From Todiramphus chloris collaris (lineage: Eukaryota; Chordata; Aves; Coraciiformes; Alcedinidae), in NCBI GenBank assembly GCA_025345505.1, contig JANVCC010000076.1, forward strand, positions 7,873,838-7,937,837: a stretch of DNA of 64,000 nucleotides, given 5' to 3'. Below the pieces are notes generated by a model. That model worked only from the letters and a program-made list of their open reading frames with translations. It did not search any database and was not told where the DNA came from. Below are positions 14,901 through 28,700 of this stretch, in pieces. The first letter of the stretch is position 1. Each line of letters opens with the position of its first letter. The position numbers were made by a program, and so were the translations under genes.

Positions 14901-16262
14901 TCTGAATTAAATGGTTTATTAATTTCCATGACAAATTGAGAGCTTCAGTCTTCACCATAGTGATTTGTAATATATTCTGGATAAGAAATTAATTGTATCA
15001 TGTATCATGTATCATTATAAATACAGCCACATAAATACTGGATAGACAAGTGGGCTTTTTTTCTCTATTGCTGGTAGCTTTTCCGCCTAGAGTAATCTGA
15101 TTCTGAGTTAGAAGTTCATTTTGAAGATATGTGAGGTGCTAGGCTTGTATTTTCTTAAATTAAAATGAGAAGAGGTGGACTATAGAAATACATAAACAAA
15201 TGGTCTTACAGAGTTTGTTTTCCTACAACAGCTATTTATAAAATGTAAAAGGAATTAAGTCTAGTCGGATGTTTTCGGTTATCTCTGAACTTACGAGGAC
15301 TAAATTGAACATTTAGTTGAACATAAGATCCTTCTGCATTTAAACCTCACCCTCTTACTTTTAATCTGCATTTTTCAAAGTTCTAACATGCAGGTAATTG
15401 CCTGTCACTGACAAGGAGAATAACATACAGAAGCAAAAAAATAAGTCCCACAAGCTTCAGCAATTTCATCTCTCCACTCCTCAGGCACTGTGATGAGCTA
15501 CCACTGACAAGCTAGACAAGCATCCCTAATGCAGTAATCCTTTTCAAGCAACACCTACAAACGGAAGCTTTGGGTACATTTAACTCTATTATTAACCATG
15601 GGCTCCAGTCTGTCTTAACTACCTTGATTTCATCTGTAGTCTTTCATCTACAGTAGTAAGACAAGAACTACTCTCGTAGGAGGGAGAGTGAATGACTACA
15701 TACCTCATAATAACCACATAGAAAAGAAATACCTCATACTAACTAAGTGGAAAATAAAACACTGCTCTTAACCCCTTGTCTTTCTTTATTGTTACAGTGT
15801 TCACATTTTTATCCACACTTTTACTGCAGTATTTCCTAGCATTCCTGCATATAAGACATCCATGTAATGGTCCTTCCCAAGACACTTTGCAAGCCAAGTA
15901 TCAGATTAAAGAGCAAATGGTACATGGGGTGAGCGATGGCCATTTTGGCAGGGAAAGTAACAGTACTGCTGGCTGGACACATGAATAACTATTTGTTAGG
16001 CTTCAAAGTTAGCGTCCTGCTGAGGCCTTTCTGTTTCTCTGGGAACTTGTGCAGAAGGAAAGACATTGCTGCAGCCAGTAATAACTGGCTTACAAAAAGA
16101 AGATTTTCTTTTTGCAGTTTGTGGCCTTGAGAGTTCATAGTTGTAATCAACCAACAGGTAGCAACGCTAAATATTTGATTCTGCACCATAAGACAGCTTC
16201 TAAAACCAACCAGTTCATACAACTGCCTTTCACCCTCCTATTCTGGTGAACACAGACAGATT
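9000..16262. other. AT-rich noncoding DNA with minor tandem units
   Basis: No gene was recognised. Small simple repeats are (TCTGC)3 at 9121-9135, an A-run at 11000-11009, two copies of TTATAGGAGG at 11846-11865, and three perfect copies of TGTATCA at 14994-15014. Open frames of up to 104 codons (for example 9372-9686 minus) have no family resemblance. Confidence 0.6.
14994..15014. repeat. (TGTATCA)3 heptamer tandem repeat
   Basis: Three consecutive perfect copies of the 7-bp unit TGTATCA. It is a short minisatellite-like expansion in unique DNA with no associated gene. Confidence 0.9.
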
Positions 16263-16358
16263 AAAAAAAAAAGAAAAAGAAGAAGTAAAAACAAAAACAA
16301 CACAAAAAAAAACCCCAAAACCAAACCAACCAACCAACCAAACAAACAAACAAAAAAA
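16263..16358. repeat. A-rich / (CCAA)n-(CAAA)n low-complexity tract
   Basis: About 96 bp made almost only of A with scattered C and G. It resolves into CCAACCAACCAACC followed by AAACAAACAAACAAA and an A-run. On the minus strand it produces a Phe/Val/Cys-rich open frame (16230-16487), which is an artefact of composition. It may be the expanded poly(A)-like remnant of an old retroposon, but no element body is recognisable beside it. Confidence 0.9.
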
Positions 16359-17740
16359 GTAAAAATGGAAGGTTCTTTGATCTTTCTGAATGTAAGTCAG
16401 GGGAGAAATCCAGGTATCCTCAACACAAATATTTACTGCAGCTGGGATTTGGCTAGAACTGGACAACTTCATGAAAGGTAACAGCATTGGTGTAACAGTA
16501 ACACAAGCTACCAGATCTTGTGATTTAGGTCACAAATTCATTACTATTTATTTTCCCTCTGCTGAAACGCTGAGTGTTGCTCAATGTCAGAGACTTAATC
16601 CCTGACTGGAAAGCATGTAATACATGAGAACAGCATTATGGTAACCACATTACGTACACAATCTGAAAAGCGGACCATAGCAGACTTCAGTAACACCTTT
16701 GGAAATGCTGAGGACTTCTGCACAGGGAGTTGGCCAGACCTGCAGCAGTTCACAGCACCATATTAACTAGTAATGGTGTGAGCAGGATAAATTGATGGCA
16801 CAGATGAACAAGGCTGCTGAAATTGCTGACCACAGAAGTCCCCATATTTCTCCTATTGCAAATGATTATTTTCTTACCACATTGTCCAGATGGCAAAGTC
16901 ATGTATTGTTGTTCTTGAAAAGCCACTACGAAGGCTCTGCAAAAATCTTGCAAAGCATAATGCTAGAAAGTGCTAACATCAATAAAGAAACACTCAGATC
17001 ACCAGAAGGTCATTTTTCTTCACACTCACATGTTTTAATAAATGATTCAATAAAACAGATGAGTTTTTCTTTAGTTCTCTTCTTCTGACTTAGACATTTT
17101 GATCCCATTTTGAAATTATGCTAAATTGTAGCAAGAAACTGCAGCAGTGAAAATAATAATCTCTTTTTCTATCCATAAAAACTGTGATTTTGGATTCTAA
17201 TCTTAAAATTGAAACTGTAGACATCTATGTCTTGATTATGAGTTCAGGCAATCATGTGTCCTGCTCACAAAAGTATCTCCTAATTTTACTTTTTTTCTGG
17301 TCATACAGTGTGATAAAGAAAGGTTAAAGAAGCTATTTAACTTATTTAAGTACTTGTTGCATAACCCACATCCAGAAAACTAGGTAGTGGTGAAAGAGTC
17401 CCCTAGTTTGGAACTGTAGAGAAGCAGAAGTATCTCTCTACTAATGCTAATCTTCCCCATCACTAAAGGGATGGACAAAAAAACCATGCAGCAGAAATCA
17501 ACAAAACATCTACTGAACAGAATAAAAATAATTAACCCACATTTTTTTCCAACTGTGAACAACAATATAAAAAAAATACAATTTGCCTTTGTGTAAATGA
17601 CATTGAACAAATACAGCCTCTCAGTATAAAAACTTTTTAACAGTATACTGTAAAAATAATTGGTTGAAATGCCAGTAGGTATGAAATACGTAATGGTTTC
17701 CAGTCTTCCTTCTATTGTTTGCACCGTTATTTTCTCTGGG

Positions 17741-17774
17741 TATTTTACAAACTCTGATATTTTACAAACTGAAG
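17741..17774. repeat. 17-bp tandem duplication
   Basis: Two adjacent copies of a 17-bp unit beginning TATTTTACAAACT. They are identical over the first 13 bases and diverge in the last four. Confidence 0.85.
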
Positions 17775-17911
17775 AACTACACTTCCTGGGGTTATAGTTT
17801 TGTTTTATTCCACAGGATTAATTTTAGAATGGATGTTCTGATACAAGATTGAGCAATATGTTAAATAGGACATCTGTACTATTTCCAAGTAACATTTTCA
17901 AGTGAGTTACT

Positions 17912-17935
17912 CCCCCCCCCCTTTTTTTTTTTTTT
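17912..17935. repeat. C10-T14 homopyrimidine tract
   Basis: Ten consecutive C followed directly by fourteen T, giving a 24-nt pure pyrimidine strand. Such tracts are prone to slippage and, when mirror-symmetric, to triplex structure. This one is not mirror-symmetric. Confidence 0.95.
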
Positions 17936-20900
17936 AAATTGAGATTTGGAAATCTATATCTGTAAGTATTCTTCTCTGGTTTCTTGTCGCTGCCCCACTT
18001 GGATGCTCTGGGATCATACTTGAGTTTTTCAGACTACAAGGATTGCAACATTTTTATATTTGTATATGTCACTGAAGTTTTTAGGGAAGCGCTAAACATA
18101 TTCCTTTGCAATGAATTAAAATTACATATGGCAGAGATAAACACATTTCAGCACAGAAATACTATGCCATGCTAAAATCATGTGCATGTGATTAAATCCT
18201 AACTCTAACACTGCCCTGTGGTAAGGCTGTCTTACCTTCAGTAGAACAGAGTCTTCTAGGGCTGGATTAGGAATGGAAAGAGATGAACCTGTCCTAAGCA
18301 GACCCTTTCTATTCCAATCTGTATTCAGCCCACAGAAAGCCAGTCAGTACTCTGTTCTCTTCATCTTCACCAGGTTTCCCTTTCCCTGTTTTTGAAACAG
18401 CAACTTTGTGTTTGTGGATTTATTAACAACCCAATAACTCAAGGAAGAGCAGTAACTTCCTTTTAGTGGGAGCAAACTTCAGCACGATCTAGTAATGGGT
18501 CTATCAGCACAGGCAGCCTGTGAAAGAAACTGGATCTGAACCCATCTGAGCATCCCAAACTGACAACTGTTGGCCTCCTTCACAGGGCCTCTTTCGCTTC
18601 AAAGCAAGATCTTCTAAAAAACTCATACTAGTAGGTGGTATCAATGCCAAAGCAATGCATCAAAACTGCCAGGGCAAAACATTTTACGTAGTATTTGTTG
18701 TATAATAGTAATTGAATAACATCTGTTGGTTAGCAAAGCAGACTCCTCTTAGGCACCATTCAATCTAACAGCAGGAAGTTAGCATTGGTTTACTGGTATT
18801 GACAGCAGTCAGGTTTTGCTAATAAAGCCTATTTGTTTTCTCCCCATTCAAAATACATCTCAGAAGCTTTATTCTGATTTTCTTATTGTTTTCACAAAAC
18901 TAACACTGAGGATGTCTAGTAGAAACTAGCAGCTTGCTTTCAAGAGAGCTGGTCAGTCTTCCTCTAATAACACATTTCATTTACATCCATTCTGGCATAT
19001 TTTAAAACTACAGACTGGGAAAATAAAAAAACAACCCAGCATTTTGTTTTAAAGTGGAGCTATGGGAAGAAATTATTGCACATTATTTTACCTATAATCT
19101 CTCTAGCTGGGATTTTTTTTCCTTTTTTTTTTTTTTAATGAGAAAAAATAAACAAAAGATATTGCAACATATTTCAAACTCTAAGCTTTCAAAAAGCATC
19201 ATTATCTTTTTTTTTTTTCCTCTCCAGTCACAGGAGCAAAACAGCCCATAGGTGCTGTGTAGGGTATTTTGCAGCCTCATTTATTTAGAAATTAATCTCA
19301 CCTAGTGAAGTAAAAACTATTTGCTATTCCCAGCAGTGATGACCTAAAAAGTCAGCATTAAAGAGTATTTGTTAGACATTTTATAATGTAATCAGGCCTC
19401 TTTATTGATGCTTGCTGCTGAGAAGGGCAGAAAGGTTCTCCCAGAGAAAGTAGTGGAAACTGTTTCAGCAGATCACTTAAGCAGGTGCTTATTTAAATAT
19501 GTGTTTCAAGTTAAGCAGGTGCTTACATTCCATCAAAGTAAACTGGTCCCAAAAATGTACCTCAGTGCTGTGATAAAGCTGGGCTAGCACCCCAGTTAAA
19601 GCCGAAATTTAGAAACATATTGTTTGCTTTTCTTTCAAGATCTTTGATAATTTCAGAGTCTCTACTTATTTGTTAGCATATCTGCAATGAATGTGACTAT
19701 TTGCTTCTTCCAGATGAAATCTCATTGGCTGACTAAGAAAATACAGTATAATATTATAAAAGCTAAATCAAAAGTAAAGTCTTATCTCTTCCATATATTA
19801 AAAAAATGGCAACTCCAAATGAGCTTTCTCTCCTCCAGCAAGGGAAATAATCGTGTGTGGAATGAAGACCAATTGTGCAGAAATGGAACTTTCACACAGG
19901 CACTCTCGTTCTTACCACTGAGTCACAGCTGAGCCTCAAAATAGATGTTCTCCCTTCCTGGGACCAGTTAAAGCCCCTCAAGCTTTTTGTAAGACTGTGT
20001 GTCTGAGTCACAGCACCCTGCCCAGATGTCACTGTTAGTAACCACATTCAGCCTGACAAAACAGACCATTTCTCCTCAGCCATTTCCATCTAGAGAAGTA
20101 TCTTATTTATATATTTTCCTAAGCTCTGTGCTGGCTTAGAGATACCACATTTCTCTGACAAATGAAGAACTTCTGTTTACCAAATTCCCAGTTCTAAATG
20201 TCTCAGATAAATGGCTGGCAGTCATCCCTGAGTGGCAATGGTACAATTAATCGTGGTAAACCGGATAACAAACATGCATAGTAAGCCATGCCTCCACTAC
20301 AAGGAGTTTTGTATATTTACATGGGAGCAACTGGGTAAAGAAAAATGACATTTATGAGAGAACTGCAAAGGTGGAGGAAGGAAAAAGAAATAGCATTTAC
20401 AAAGTACAATGTTTTGAACATTTTTTTTTGTCAGTAAATACATACTTGGGGTTTTGGAGATGTGGTTTGCACCCTTGGTTTTATTCCTGATGTCCCAATG
20501 ATTTTTTTCTGTTTGAGTAATTTAACAGAAATCCATGTGGACTTCCAGATAAAAACAACAGGATCATCAGACATACAGGTGATAGAAAAGTAATAGTCCT
20601 TCTGTCTCCTTCATCATTACATACATCCAGAAAGATCAGGTTTCTAACTTGTAGCGTATTTGGGCATTTTTGGAGATGAAATGCTTCATTCAAATATTAG
20701 TTACTCCCATTGCAGAAGGCAATCTTTACTATCACAGTACAGGTAAGTGCTATAATTAGTGCCAGGTAGAATTGCTGCTGTTATTCATTTACATTACTGA
20801 CTGTTCTGAAATTATCTTGTGGGGAAAAGCAGAAATTATTTGAGAACCTACTCCTGCTTCTGATCCCTAATTAATTGAGTGCATAATCCCTTAGAGATGT

Positions 20901-22429
20901 AGACTTTTTAACCTGAAATATTACAGTAGTTACTGTTAACAGGATTGCCAGAATATTGCTCTTTATGTGCAGTGGGACACTGAGCATGACATTGTAGAAT
21001 TCTACACTTTTGCTTTCCTTTGAACTTCCAGATTCAAGCTGCTACTACCTGCTTCACAGTTGTGTCTCTGATCTGCTGAGCAGGGTCTGTTTATTTATGT
21101 ACCAGCCATAATTGTTGCAACATAATCGAGAGGCTTGAAAACATTTACGAACATTCCACAAAGGCAGTTGACATTTTAATCTCTTTTTTTGGAAGCTCTG
21201 GCTTTTGTACTTGAATATTAAACTTGGCATTGCAATGTTTATTCGCCTGCAAGCAATTTACAGTATACAATTTATTTTCATACTAGGAATACTCACCCTG
21301 TATGAGGAAAATTTTAACTTGTCCAACACTAAAGAACTGAAAAAACTTGATATGACATAGGTGACCAGTAACAGAACTGCAGTAAAGGCAGCTTAACTGG
21401 CAGCTTACTGATTTAAAATGTTTGTTGAGAACATTCAACACATTTTGCCCAACATGACAAGGGTGCCTAATTCAGCAAGTAAATTACTTTCTGTGTAAAA
21501 GTTAATTATTTTGGATAACACGTAGAACAAAATTCAGCGGGTGCCTTCCTTTCTCTTGGCTCTTGTTTCAGCGAAGTTTAAAAAAAACCCCCATACTTCA
21601 TCATTAATATGTTTAACATACCAGATATTGATAGATACTTGGTATGAAGGGGTATAATTATTGATAATATTGATGAAAGCCAGGGAAGTTGTGTAACTCC
21701 ATCTTAATCTACTGAGCTTTCTTTACAACTTGAAGGATTGTTGCTTTTTTCTTAATTATTTAGTCAAGTTTGGTTTTTACTATGCCAGATGACTTTCCTA
21801 TTTTCTCATGAGAGATATTTTCCCATATAAAGAAATCTCTACTGTCAAGGCCTTAGACCATATACCCATACAGAACACCCAGAACACCAGAACCACCACT
21901 TTTAACACTTCTGTGACTGGAAAAGAGACTTGTCCTTTGTCGGTTAGAAATGTTCCAGAAATTTGCCTATAATTTTTAGACTTCTGTCATAGACAAGACT
22001 TTCCTGGCTCTGTGAATTGCTTTCTCACTTGTTTTTGAGTTTCTGCATATTTCCAAGAACAATTCACTTAATGTATAACTCTGTGTTCCAGTTATGACTT
22101 ACGTAATATTTAAGAATCGTATCCCTTTTTCCAAATCATTTATTTCAGCATGACTCTGATGGTATTCCCATAGAGACAGACACATCCCTGCCATGTTATA
22201 TGGTACATGTGTACGTGCAGCCCAACATACATCAGAAATCTATCCATATTGCATTGTAAAATAATTTTCAACAGGCTCTTCACTCACACTCTACAGTTTA
22301 AAGCTTGTGCTTCTCAGGATTTTTCTCTCCAATTTTAGACACATTTCTGAATGCCTTTCATATACATGTTTATATTTACGTATGTCTCAGGAATTCCTAA
22401 ACTTCAGCTGGTTATGGAGTGAAGATAGG

Positions 22430-22760
22430 AAAACTGAACTTGCATTTTCCCAGACTGATTCCAAATTAACTTTCTGTTCCTATTATTAGCCTTTTCAGTT
22501 GCCTTAATATCATTCAATAGTGTTTGCGACTTCACAAAGTCAGCAGCAGCAGCAGCAAATTTCATTAATAAGAGCATTAACCCTCTGGTTCAGGTTATTA
22601 ATGAGGATGCTTAATAAGAACAGGCACAAGATCCTGCACTACCCCATTATTGATAACATCAGTATATTTATTTCATACTTGGAAACTACTCTGCTTTTTT
22701 TATGACATACTATATCTTCTCTATTAGACTGCTGTTCTTCTGTTGTGCAGCAAGCAATCC
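22430..22760 (-). mobile_element. Ancient CR1/L3-like LINE fragment (RT region), minus strand
   Basis: Read on the minus strand, this matches the remembered pattern of old amniote CR1/L3 elements around the RT catalytic region. On the plus strand the order is a CCAAATTAAC/TTGCCTTAATATCATTC stretch, then AGCAAATTTCATTAATAAG (antisense of the Lys-Phe-Ala-Asp box). Next come GGTTATTAATGAGGATGC (antisense of Asn-Ile-Phe-Ile-Asn-Asp) and AACAGGCACAAGATCC followed by CTACCCCA. It is highly diverged with no open frame. The outer limits are uncertain, and faint similarity may continue to about 22860. A (CAG)5 run sits inside it where the antisense of the catalytic Ala-Asp codons would be. Confidence 0.6.
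22541..22556. repeat. (CAG)5 trinucleotide run
   Basis: Five CAG units followed by CAAAT. They lie inside the minus-strand CR1/L3-like fragment, so the run is an expansion within dead transposon sequence and is not coding glutamine. Confidence 0.9.
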
Positions 22761-22890
22761 AGTTTGGTACTGCGTATTTTGATTTGTGCTAACAGTCCTG
22801 TACACTAATCTCACTAATATCCCCTACATTTATTTATGTCGTAAATCAAGACTCCCTGCATTCTTGTGTTCTTGCTTTTCAGCAGCATAT

Positions 22891-23003
22891 ATTCATGTTG
22901 CATTGTTTCCATATCATGAGTGGAGGGGATTAACTTGGGGTTGATTTTATTCATGCTGCGTTGTTTCTGTATCTTGAGGGGAGATTAATTTGGGGTTGAT
23001 TTT
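22891..23003. repeat. 58-bp imperfect tandem duplication
   Basis: Two head-to-tail copies starting ATTCATGTTGCATTG and ATTCATGCTGCGTTG (22891 and 22949). Both end GGGGTTGATTTT. They differ by a few transitions plus a short indel in the middle. The duplication sits about 130 bp beyond the CR1/L3-like fragment in otherwise unique DNA. Confidence 0.9.
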
Positions 23004-26000
23004 ACTGCTGGTTCGGCAAAATTATATTTTCTGCGATGTACCACAAACATTTTCTTTCATGACGTATCCATTATGACAAATGTTAAAGACCCTTCGCTAT
23101 GAAGTGTATCTCATGTTTTTCAATGACACTTTAGTTCAATTTTATTACTTGCAGCATGCTCTGTAACACTGAACCACTTCAAAGTATCTAGTGAGTTGTG
23201 TAACAGCCCGTCTAATATCCATATAGACAGCCAAAGATGCTTCTCTTTGCATCTAATGTTGCACCTTCTGCTTATGTCAGACCTCCATGTGATTCTTGAA
23301 TGTTAAATATGCTTGATTTTCATCATTAGCAAGGGAGTAAACTGAAGGTCAAAGATATTAGTGGGTGTGCGAAGAATCCTGTAGTGGGATAGTAGTAAAT
23401 CTGGTAAAATAACTCAGAAATCCTCCCAGATACATGCTCTGCCTGCTGAGACAGAAATCCCTCATGTACTGTCTGTTCTGATGTTACTCCAGCTATTAAT
23501 ATTCATCCAACTAAACCTCTTGTCTGTATTTGACACGTTTAAGCATGTCATACTAATATAGTCTAATTACTCATTGAGATTAGATGGTTTTCATTGTACA
23601 AGTATTTCTTTTGTGCTTTTATTATACCCACTTGCTCAGTAACAGAAAGTTCTTCGTATTTACTGACGGAGACTATGATTTACAAATAGGTATAGCAATA
23701 GCCACGTGGTTTATACTGTAGCACTGATGTCAGCAAAAGGGAAGAAAGGCCAAAGAAATACATTTGCTTTTGTCATTCTGCATGGCTGGTTTCAGCCATT
23801 GTCTGAAAGAAGTTTATTGTCCTTCTCTGTATTAATAATACTCTTGAGTTGCTGGGCTCAGCTTATCAAAAAAGGCTCAGAAATGGGTAAAAATAGTGCT
23901 GCTGAACAGTAGAGATGTTAAGGAAATGTTTCCAGGAGTGGCTAGCAAGCCATGACTGAGCATGATGTGCAACGGCCTCTTCCCACAGCTCTACCAAGAG
24001 CTGTGCCTGTCGCAGGAAGCTCTGCCAGGTACCCACTGGGTGTTTTGGGGTCAACATGTGTCTGCTCTCGGGCTCTGATCTTCAATTCTCTGCCAGGTAT
24101 CAGCAACAGAATTCTGCCTTACCGGAACAAAAGGCTCCTATTAGCTATTCCCTTGAAAGATGACATGCTGCTAGCTATTTACTTGAAGAGTGCTGGAACA
24201 TTTGGAGCTGACTGTGAGGAAATATTGCCCTTTTAAAGCTCCCAAGAGTCTAACTGTCACCCCCTGCAAAATCTGAATGCCCCGTGCAGGCTGAGAGACC
24301 ACCTTGGCATGAGCACAGGACAGGTTTAACTGTCCATGCTAGAAAACGGAGTTAAATATTTTGTTGCAACTCTTCATGTGAAAAAAATCTAATGGCAACC
24401 AACTGAAAATGTGTTTAAGTAACACCATTAGACTCATAACTACTACATCTGGCTTAAAATCTACCAATAACAATCTACATTTCAAATTATAAGGTTTTAT
24501 ACTATTTACAGTGTTAAATGTTTACAGACTTCAGTACTAGGTTTAGTAAGGAACCAGATGGCATTTTTCATAATGAGTCTGAAACATCTGAAATATCTCT
24601 GCTTATCAGAGATTTAAAAAAACATCTCCCTTTATATCAGGCTCTCTAAAAATCAATACCCTACGTTTAAGAAAACTTAAGCTCACATGCCACCAAAACT
24701 ACAGGGAAGTATTATGAATAACATTGACTGAATATTCCCTTGCCTCATTAGAGCGTATTAATGTTAAAAGTGATCAATTTAGCTTCCACATACTGAATAT
24801 TCATTAATTGGTTCTAATCCATGTGGGAAATGCAGAAATCAGTATGACAACTGAGTGATCCAATGGAAATTTCATCTTCTAACATGCATAAAATCAGAAC
24901 AGCTAATAAGAGTTGTATTAAAGAATATGACACTGTGCTTGCAGGTGAAGAGGACTCAGACATCTCTAACATTATACGGCCCAATAGGAGAGGTTTTCTC
25001 CCTTATTACTCCTCTGCAACCAATACTATACTCAGTATAGTTGCCCATCATTTCCATATCACAAAAAAATGGAAATTAACCAGTATCTTTTCTTCATAAT
25101 CTTGAAAAAAGAAAAAGCCTTTTGAAAACAAAACCAAGACACAACGTTCCAAACCCAAAACGTGGCTGATTTCAAAACATCCTTGTTTCTAAAGCAGCTC
25201 AGAGGAAAAGATCAAAGAATGCCATGTATTACTTCAAAGGTTGGTTGGAAGGGCAGCCATTCCTCCCTCTGCATGGGAACCACTGACACTAAGCTTTTTG
25301 TTCCTTTCAGGATCGAGGCTTTGTTATTTCTGAGATTTGCAAATATTTTGTGAAGTGATTACAGAGGGAGGTTCTCTCCCAGTTTCTTTTTCAAGTGTTG
25401 CTATCTTGATGCAGTGTGGGCTGTAGGTTCAGTTTCATGGCTGAGCAGGATCAGTGAACATCAGCCTTCTGAGAGGGGCTTTAGGAACATCCCACAAACT
25501 GAGTGACAGATGGGAAAACAGTTCTTGGCAGCACTGGCTTTCTAATTACTGCAAGAAGAACCCAGAATCATGCCTCCATCCCAAGCAGCTGTACTTTAAT
25601 TTACAATGGAAAAAATCCAATCAGATATCTCTATTCCCTCTCTTTGCTTAATCCTTTCTTGTATTTTTTTAATGTGAACATATTATTTATTTGTTTAATA
25701 TTTGAAAGTAAGTTTCTTAAGAATTTTCCTGTGATGGGATTACTTGGAAATAAAGCACTACTAAGAACTTTCTTTAAATGTGATGGGATTATTTAGGGAA
25801 CAAACTGTTGTCATGTTCCGTCATCAAGATTTGTGATTCCAGGGGCAGGCCAAACTGCTCCAGCTGTAAAGTCACAAGTGTTCCAAAGAAGGCTCAAACT
25901 GAGGGCAACATGCAAGAAATCAATGTCTCAGGGTAGTCAGAATGTAAAAGTATGTACTCTTTAGGCAGAAAGCATCAAGCTTCCCAATTTCCCAGTTCAG

Positions 26001-28700
26001 ATATAAATTACTAATGTACATATAAAAGGAATCAGAAGGCTTAGGTCTATGGTAAGTAGACATGCTGAAGATTCCTTTCCCCGCTTCTGGCAGCCCCCAG
26101 AAGTCCCATTATCTTAATTTGATTTCTTTCAGACATACCGTACAGCCAGGTAAGGCAGTTACGCTCACAGTGTCACCAAGCATCCCAGAAGGAGGAGATA
26201 AAGCCCCAGAGAAATGTTACCATTTTCAGATGCTAACCTTGTATACTGCTATGTTCTTCAAGATGGAAGACTGTTTATGGGCTCCCCATAGCGACCAGCC
26301 AATACTATATATATTTGTGCTTTTGGAAAAGAACCATGAGAGTTGCCGTTAGTTCCTGCGGCAAAATGTTGAGGTGTTATGTGTAAAGTGACAACCAGAA
26401 CACCATTTTTCTTAGGTTATTGCACTGCAGAATAAGGACTTGTGTAGACACAGTGTCTTTATCAGTTACTACATTACAAGTGGATTTGCAAAAGGCCAGA
26501 TTCAAAATAAGTGCACATTAGAAAAAGCAACAATTTTACATCTCAACAGTCTCAGGAAGCTTTATTAGCTCCATTCATAAATCTTTTTCTGTTCTTCTCT
26601 ATGTCAGATTTATCTGACAGGAATGGCCAAGAAGCAGATCTGTGTTTTTTCCCCAGAGAAATGTGCTTCCTAACAGGGAACATCATAAAACCTGCAGGGA
26701 AACATGTTCTAAGAAGGTGGAAGTTAAGACAACTCATATTCTGACATAAACAGAGTTTTGCTGTATCAGAACCCATTAGAAAATTCTTTTGTCTAACATT
26801 AATTCCATTTCATAAAGCGAGGGTTCATGTCAACAACATTGCCTTTGTTGTTAAAACATAACTAAAAGTAATGTATTTGCAAAGCACATTCTGACAATAC
26901 AGTACAAAACCCATATTGTTATTTAGTGCACCATAAAACTCTTCCAGCTATGAGAAATAAGGACTAATACTGCATTATAATTTTTTTTTCAGACACTTGA
27001 TGAACTTTCAAACAGTGTCAGTGGGCTTTTTATCTTAAAGCTGGTTTAAGAAATAAGCATCCTGTGGCAATGATCTGCCTGCAAGAGAGAGTAATTTTTC
27101 CTTTGTTTCCTGCTGAAACTTGGCATTTTGCATTATTTGAAACTGCTCAACAGAAGTCAGTCGGAACATCTCATCAGTTCTGTAAACGTTTGGGGGGTGT
27201 GATGACTCTTTAGCTTCACAGAGAGAGAAACAAAGTTAAATAATAAAGAAAATAAACAGCATGGTAGTCTGTTTTAGCTCTGCCTCTTATATGGTCTAGA
27301 CATAAAAATGTACAGAGCATGAATCTAAGATGATTCATGAATGATGGGAAAGTATTTTCCTGAGAGCTTCTAACCACAGCACATTATCCCTTTATCATGA
27401 CACTGACCACTCATCACTGGTGAGGAAAACAGAAAAGTCTATCTGTTATATCTGTTTTATCTGGGAGAATAAAATACACAGCTTATGTCAGTTCTGACCA
27501 ATCTTTTGTGAGATACCACTGCACCACTTGTTCAGCACAGCATGGTAGTTGCAGCACATACTGTAGGTAAGATGCTATAACTGTCTACCAGGTGAAAAGG
27601 GCATTGACCAGAGACACTGCCATCTCATGAGTCTGACTCAGACAAGCATTTTATATTGCCCTCCAAGGAGGCTAAGAGTAACCAGCATTATACAGGATCG
27701 GGTACGACAATGCCCTCAAGAACATAAAACATAATAAAGGGCAGCATCTGAGTACAAATACGTGAAATTCATATTTGAGAAGCCGTAGATTTACATAGAA
27801 CTGTGAATCCCACTGACTTCTGGCTAACAATTACTGTTATCTCTGTCCCTCTGTGCCAGATATATGTCACAAAGCCTGATAAGGCAGTAGGAAGACTAAG
27901 GGAAATAGTGGTGCTGAATCCACAAATGATACTATGGACCACAGATAACTATACTCAAAAGCTCAGAACAGAGGAATAATCTAAACCAAGCATTACCCAT
28001 GGTATAGTAATTCTCATTTTGCACAGCAGTAACCATGCTTTAAACTCCATGGGAAGCCTCACTGACCTCTAAAACAAGCAGCATGTTTTCATGGGGTGGA
28101 TTGGACCTGCTTCAAGACCAATGTGTGGTCTTTCTAAAAAGTCACCCAGCCAAAGTGCAATTGAAACTGTCACACATCAAGACAGTCTATGTATGTGCCA
28201 TATATACCAAATGCTACACTGGAATTTCAAAATTGCAAGTGAGCTGACACCTTAGAGATTAAAAAAGAAAAAGTAACCCCCTGAGCACTGGTCAAAATGA
28301 TTAATCATACCCACATCACTGGAAAGACATTTTCAGATAAGCAGAAGAATGTTAATTTCTTGAAGGCAGTAAGCAAATGAACAAGGCTACAATGCAAAAA
28401 AAGATCCTAAATTCAGAAAAGTATCTGAAACAAGTCTTTAAGTCTCATCTGCAGCAAATACCAATTAAAATATCCATCCTTCCCCTATCCCCCCTTGACT
28501 GGCACACAGTCATGTGCACATTCTAACAGAGCTGACAATACTGACACGCACAGAATGCCATTTTTAAAAGCAGACGGTCCATGCAGCAGAGTATGGGATC
28601 TTCAGCTGAGAGAAACCTCAAAAAGTACTGAAGAAGAGGAACTGAATAAGATTCTTGGAAGAGACTGAGGGCAAATAAATAATCATATTGTTTAGAGCAG
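23004..28700. other. AT-rich noncoding DNA, no gene seen
   Basis: No gene or recognised transposon. A perfect 13-bp direct repeat TGTGATGGGATTA occurs at 25730-25742 and 25779-25791. The interval 23940-24330 is somewhat GC-richer and carries a 94-codon frame (23952-24236) with no family resemblance. A 78-codon frame at 24863-25099 likewise has none. Confidence 0.6.

Larger units (their letters stand above)
16359..22429. other. AT-rich noncoding DNA with homopolymer tracts
   Basis: No gene was recognised. It contains a 17-bp tandem duplication (17741-17774), a C-run joined to a T-run (17912-17935), T-rich tracts at 19113-19136 and 19208-19219, and a perfect 15-bp direct repeat (19477-19491 and 19511-19525). 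The segment 20870-21290 is non-repetitive and rich in TAAT and TTTATT motifs, so it is a candidate for a conservation check. Open frames are at most 114 codons and unrecognised. Confidence 0.6.

Noticed and set aside
16230-16487. 85-codon minus-strand hydrophobic frame resembling a membrane protein
   Set aside because: The Phe/Val/Cys run is the translation of the A-rich/CAAA tract read in reverse.
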